Assembly: GCA_022925895.1 (NCBI GenBank) | Contig: JAKSYS010000002.1 | Location: 419,310 to 483,309, forward strand | Direction of reading: 5' to 3' | DNA from: Fragilaria crotonensis | Lineage: Eukaryota; Bacillariophyta; Fragilariophyceae; Fragilariales; Fragilariaceae | Length of the DNA: 64,000 nucleotides | Shown: positions 62,239 to 64,000 of the stretch, piece by piece | Position numbering within the stretch: position 1 is the stretch's first letter | How the letters are laid out: every line of letters starts with the position of its first letter | Notes under the pieces: model-generated | The model's input: only the letters and a program-made list of their open reading frames with translations | Databases searched by the model: none | Told to the model about the DNA's origin: nothing | Position numbers and translations under genes: made by a program

Positions 62239-63201
62239 ATGACAAGGCTAGCCAACTCAATAGGACATATCCTTTTGGCAGTTGTCGTTGTTTTCCAAAT
62301 GGGTTTATTTCACAGATGCATGTACGAAGACCATGTGCGTTCGGAGTTCGCTGTATCGCTTTCCTCCATAAATCACTTCGAAGACACAACAGCCACGCGG
62401 AATTCGCCCAATTGGAAGCCCGTTTACGTTTATCGAGGAGGTCCTCCGCTAGTCTCGGAACGACGGTGGAATGGGCAAGCAGAACAGGACAAACTGATAT
62501 CGTGGCTAACCAAGAATATGACCAACCGATACTTTGTGGACTTGGCTGCCAATGGGGCGGAGCACTTATCGAATACATTATCTTTGGAACGGCATTTTAA
62601 TTGGAATGGCCTGTGTATTGAAGCGAATCCCATTTACTGGAATGAGTTGGCTCGCTTTCGATCATGTACCGTATTGGGGGCCGTGATTGGAAAGCAGGCG
62701 AATGAAAAAGTTATGTTTGCCATGGCCGGACCCATGGGCGGCATTACCGGCACAGAGTCCACCGAGACAGAAGAACGATACACAGCACATCTGGGAAAGA
62801 CATTCGAAACATTTAAAGTTCCAAAGCTGATTGACTACTTCAGCCTGGATGTGGAAGGAGCAGAGGAATTCATCATGGATGCGTTCCCCTTTGACCGGTA
62901 CAAAATTCGATTCCTAACAGTGGAACGCCCAAGCCCCAACCTGACTCTAAAGCTGGCAGATCATGGATACAGGCGCATCATTAAGCTCACTTTTTTTGGT
63001 GAAATTCTGTTCGCACATGAGTCCGAAATGCCTATTGACATGGCGATCATTGATAGGTATTGCGCAGACAGCGGGGGTAAATTTTGCGGTGAAAAAGACT
63101 ATCTTTTGGGCTTTCGCCTCAGTTTAAATGCAATGCAAAAAGAACTTAATCGCATGAATGCATCCAGGCATACGTCACGCCAACGGGTGACTCCCTCGTA
63201 G
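62239..63201 (+). CDS. FkbM-family methyltransferase, type II membrane protein
   Basis: 320 residues. A signal-anchor (about 8-26, GHILLAVVVVFQMGLFH) is followed by a lumenal domain. The SAM-binding strand and helix YFVDLAANGAEHLSNTLSLE and the acidic strand NGLCIEANPIYWNEL (about 95-135), and later LIDYFSLDVEGAEEFIMDAF (about 196-216), are the hallmarks of FkbM (Methyltransf_21) enzymes, in which the D-x-E-G block is strongly conserved. These O-methylate sugars or small molecules; with this topology a Golgi glycan-modifying role is likely. No introns. Confidence 0.85.
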   Translation: MTRLANSIGHILLAVVVVFQMGLFHRCMYEDHVRSEFAVSLSSINHFEDTTATRNSPNWKPVYVYRGGPPLVSERRWNGQAEQDKLISWLTKNMTNRYFVDLAANGAEHLSNTLSLERHFNWNGLCIEANPIYWNELARFRSCTVLGAVIGKQANEKVMFAMAGPMGGITGTESTETEERYTAHLGKTFETFKVPKLIDYFSLDVEGAEEFIMDAFPFDRYKIRFLTVERPSPNLTLKLADHGYRRIIKLTFFGEILFAHESEMPIDMAIIDRYCADSGGKFCGEKDYLLGFRLSLNAMQKELNRMNASRHTSRQRVTPS

Positions 63202-63730
63202 CGAAAGGAGAGTAGAATGTGGTGTGCTGTTTGGGGTTTGCTAAGATTCGCTACTTGTGTGAACGTTGGTTACTCTGTTCAATAATACTGAGACTTGCTA
63301 CAAGTGCTCGGGACTCGGCAATCTCCAAGTCGCTCTGGTCTGAGATGTATACCAAGCGAGATGGCAATGATAAGCGCTCTCTTCCTTAGGGATGACGATG
63401 TGTTCAATTCGCCTTCGCGTGATCGAACCGTATGACAAAGCGTGCAAAACGCGCATAATTACTAGACTCCGAGTTTTTGCACTGTACTGCGCGAGAATCA
63501 AATAGATTCAGCACGGTACGTTGTACTCGTACTCCGGTAGTACAAGTAAGCTGTAGCCGTGGATACACGGATGCGCCACTTAACAGGATCCAATCCAGGG
63601 TATGACATAGGAGTACATGCATCCACCACACCACCACCTCACCGCGCTCCGCCACAACGAACACACCATACTAGGAGTAATCGATAACAATCATCCCGAG
63701 TGCTGTTACGATCTAGTATCCGAGAAAATC
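63202..63730. other. Intergenic, promoter of the fibrillin-like gene
   Basis: No gene is seen. A TACGTTGTACTCGTACTCCGGTAGTACAAG word cluster is at 63517-63546. Confidence 0.5.
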
Positions 63731-64000
63731 ATGGCTAACCGTCTTCGACTTGCAATTGTTTGCTGGATAGCCCTTGCTCATCCAGTTGTGGGGTTTGGAA
63801 GTGCCTTGGCCCGATAAAATTACCAGATGCTACTGCGGTGTTGAAAGGCTTTCTTAACCCCAAAGGAGACGGAGGATTGATCCAACGACGCAAGGGACTT
63901 AAGGATAGACTACAGCAAGAATGCGAGAAGAACGATAGGCAAAGATCGAGGAGATTATTGCCGAACTGCAACAACTAACACCAACCCCCAATTCTGCCTC
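63731..64000 (+). CDS. Plastid lipid-associated protein (fibrillin-like), 5' part, frame broken twice, runs off right edge
   Basis: ATG 63731 gives MANRLRLAIVCWIALAHPVV then G/FGS, a signal peptide with a plastid-type cleavage site. The frame ends at TAA after ALAR, but coding continues in another frame as IKLPDATAVLKGFLNPKGDG and LIQRRKGLKDRLQQECEKND, then in a third as KIEEIIAELQQLTPTPNSA. The last block matches the IxxLxxLNPTPNP start of PAP/fibrillin domains, which bind lipid at plastoglobules and thylakoids. Each join needs one extra base in a homopolymer (C run 63810-63812; A run 63941-63943). The fibrillin call rests on one short motif plus targeting. Confidence 0.55.

Overview
The window is nuclear DNA from a photosynthetic stramenopile, most likely a diatom. 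Genes are compact, carry few short GT-AG introns (about 60-265 bp), and are spaced by 0.3-1 kb. Several proteins start with a signal peptide whose cleavage site is followed by Phe (AVA/FGP, ALA/FIP, SGA/FSV, VEA/FAP, VVG/FGS). This is the ASAFAP-type presequence used by secondary red-lineage plastids. Nothing bacterial, no rRNA and no CRISPR array is present. The species cannot be named from the sequence alone.

Layout. 1-142: 5' end of a plastid preprotein (minus). 0.7-1.2 kb: LC8 dynein light chain. 2.2-5.4 kb: mitochondrial T7-type RNA polymerase. 5.8-9.7 kb: very large polytopic membrane protein. 11.4-13.4 kb: Ser-rich unknown and a doubtful ORF. 13.7-18 kb: CMTR1 cap methyltransferase, DTWD1, a small membrane protein, plastid SSB. 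18.3 kb: tRNA-Ser(UGA). 18.8-21.4 kb: sulfotransferase-like protein and p24/TMED cargo receptor. 21.8-23.2 kb: endonuclease/exonuclease/phosphatase-family enzyme broken by one base. 23.3 kb: hAT-like MITE. 24.4-30.8 kb: plastid membrane protein and a 1517-residue lipid-binding/PqiA-like membrane protein. 31.2-31.9 kb: non-autonomous inverted-repeat element. 32.4-38.6 kb: FKBP-TPR-cyclophilin fusion, ACBP, alpha/beta hydrolase, SVIP-like p97 cofactor, shikimate kinase. 39.1-40.5 kb: PuuE-type allantoinase with a 15-nt microexon. 40.8-50.3 kb: a complete tyrosine-recombinase retrotransposon (DIRS order, PAT/Ngaro-type split direct repeats). 50.6-64 kb: HD phosphohydrolase, PA-TM-RING ubiquitin ligase, BTB protein with an in-frame stop, APC7, broken plastid EngB gene with an extra N-terminal region, 177-bp tandem repeat, FkbM methyltransferase, start of a plastid fibrillin-like protein.

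The host genes are ordinary neighbours on both strands, not an operon or one pathway. Recurrent themes are organelle function (RNA polymerase, SSB, EngB, shikimate kinase, fibrillin), RNA modification (CMTR1, DTWD1) and protein quality control (RING ligase, SVIP-like, APC7, immunophilin).

The most notable object is the 9.5-kb YR retrotransposon. Its gag-like, RT/RNase H and recombinase frames are all open, its two pairs of repeats look identical, and it carries two unexplained internal repeat arrays. Intergenic DNA is rich in palindromic words centred on GTAC that are much rarer in the coding regions. Several otherwise good genes are interrupted by single-base shortages, mostly in homopolymers, so an unpolished long-read assembly is a serious possibility.
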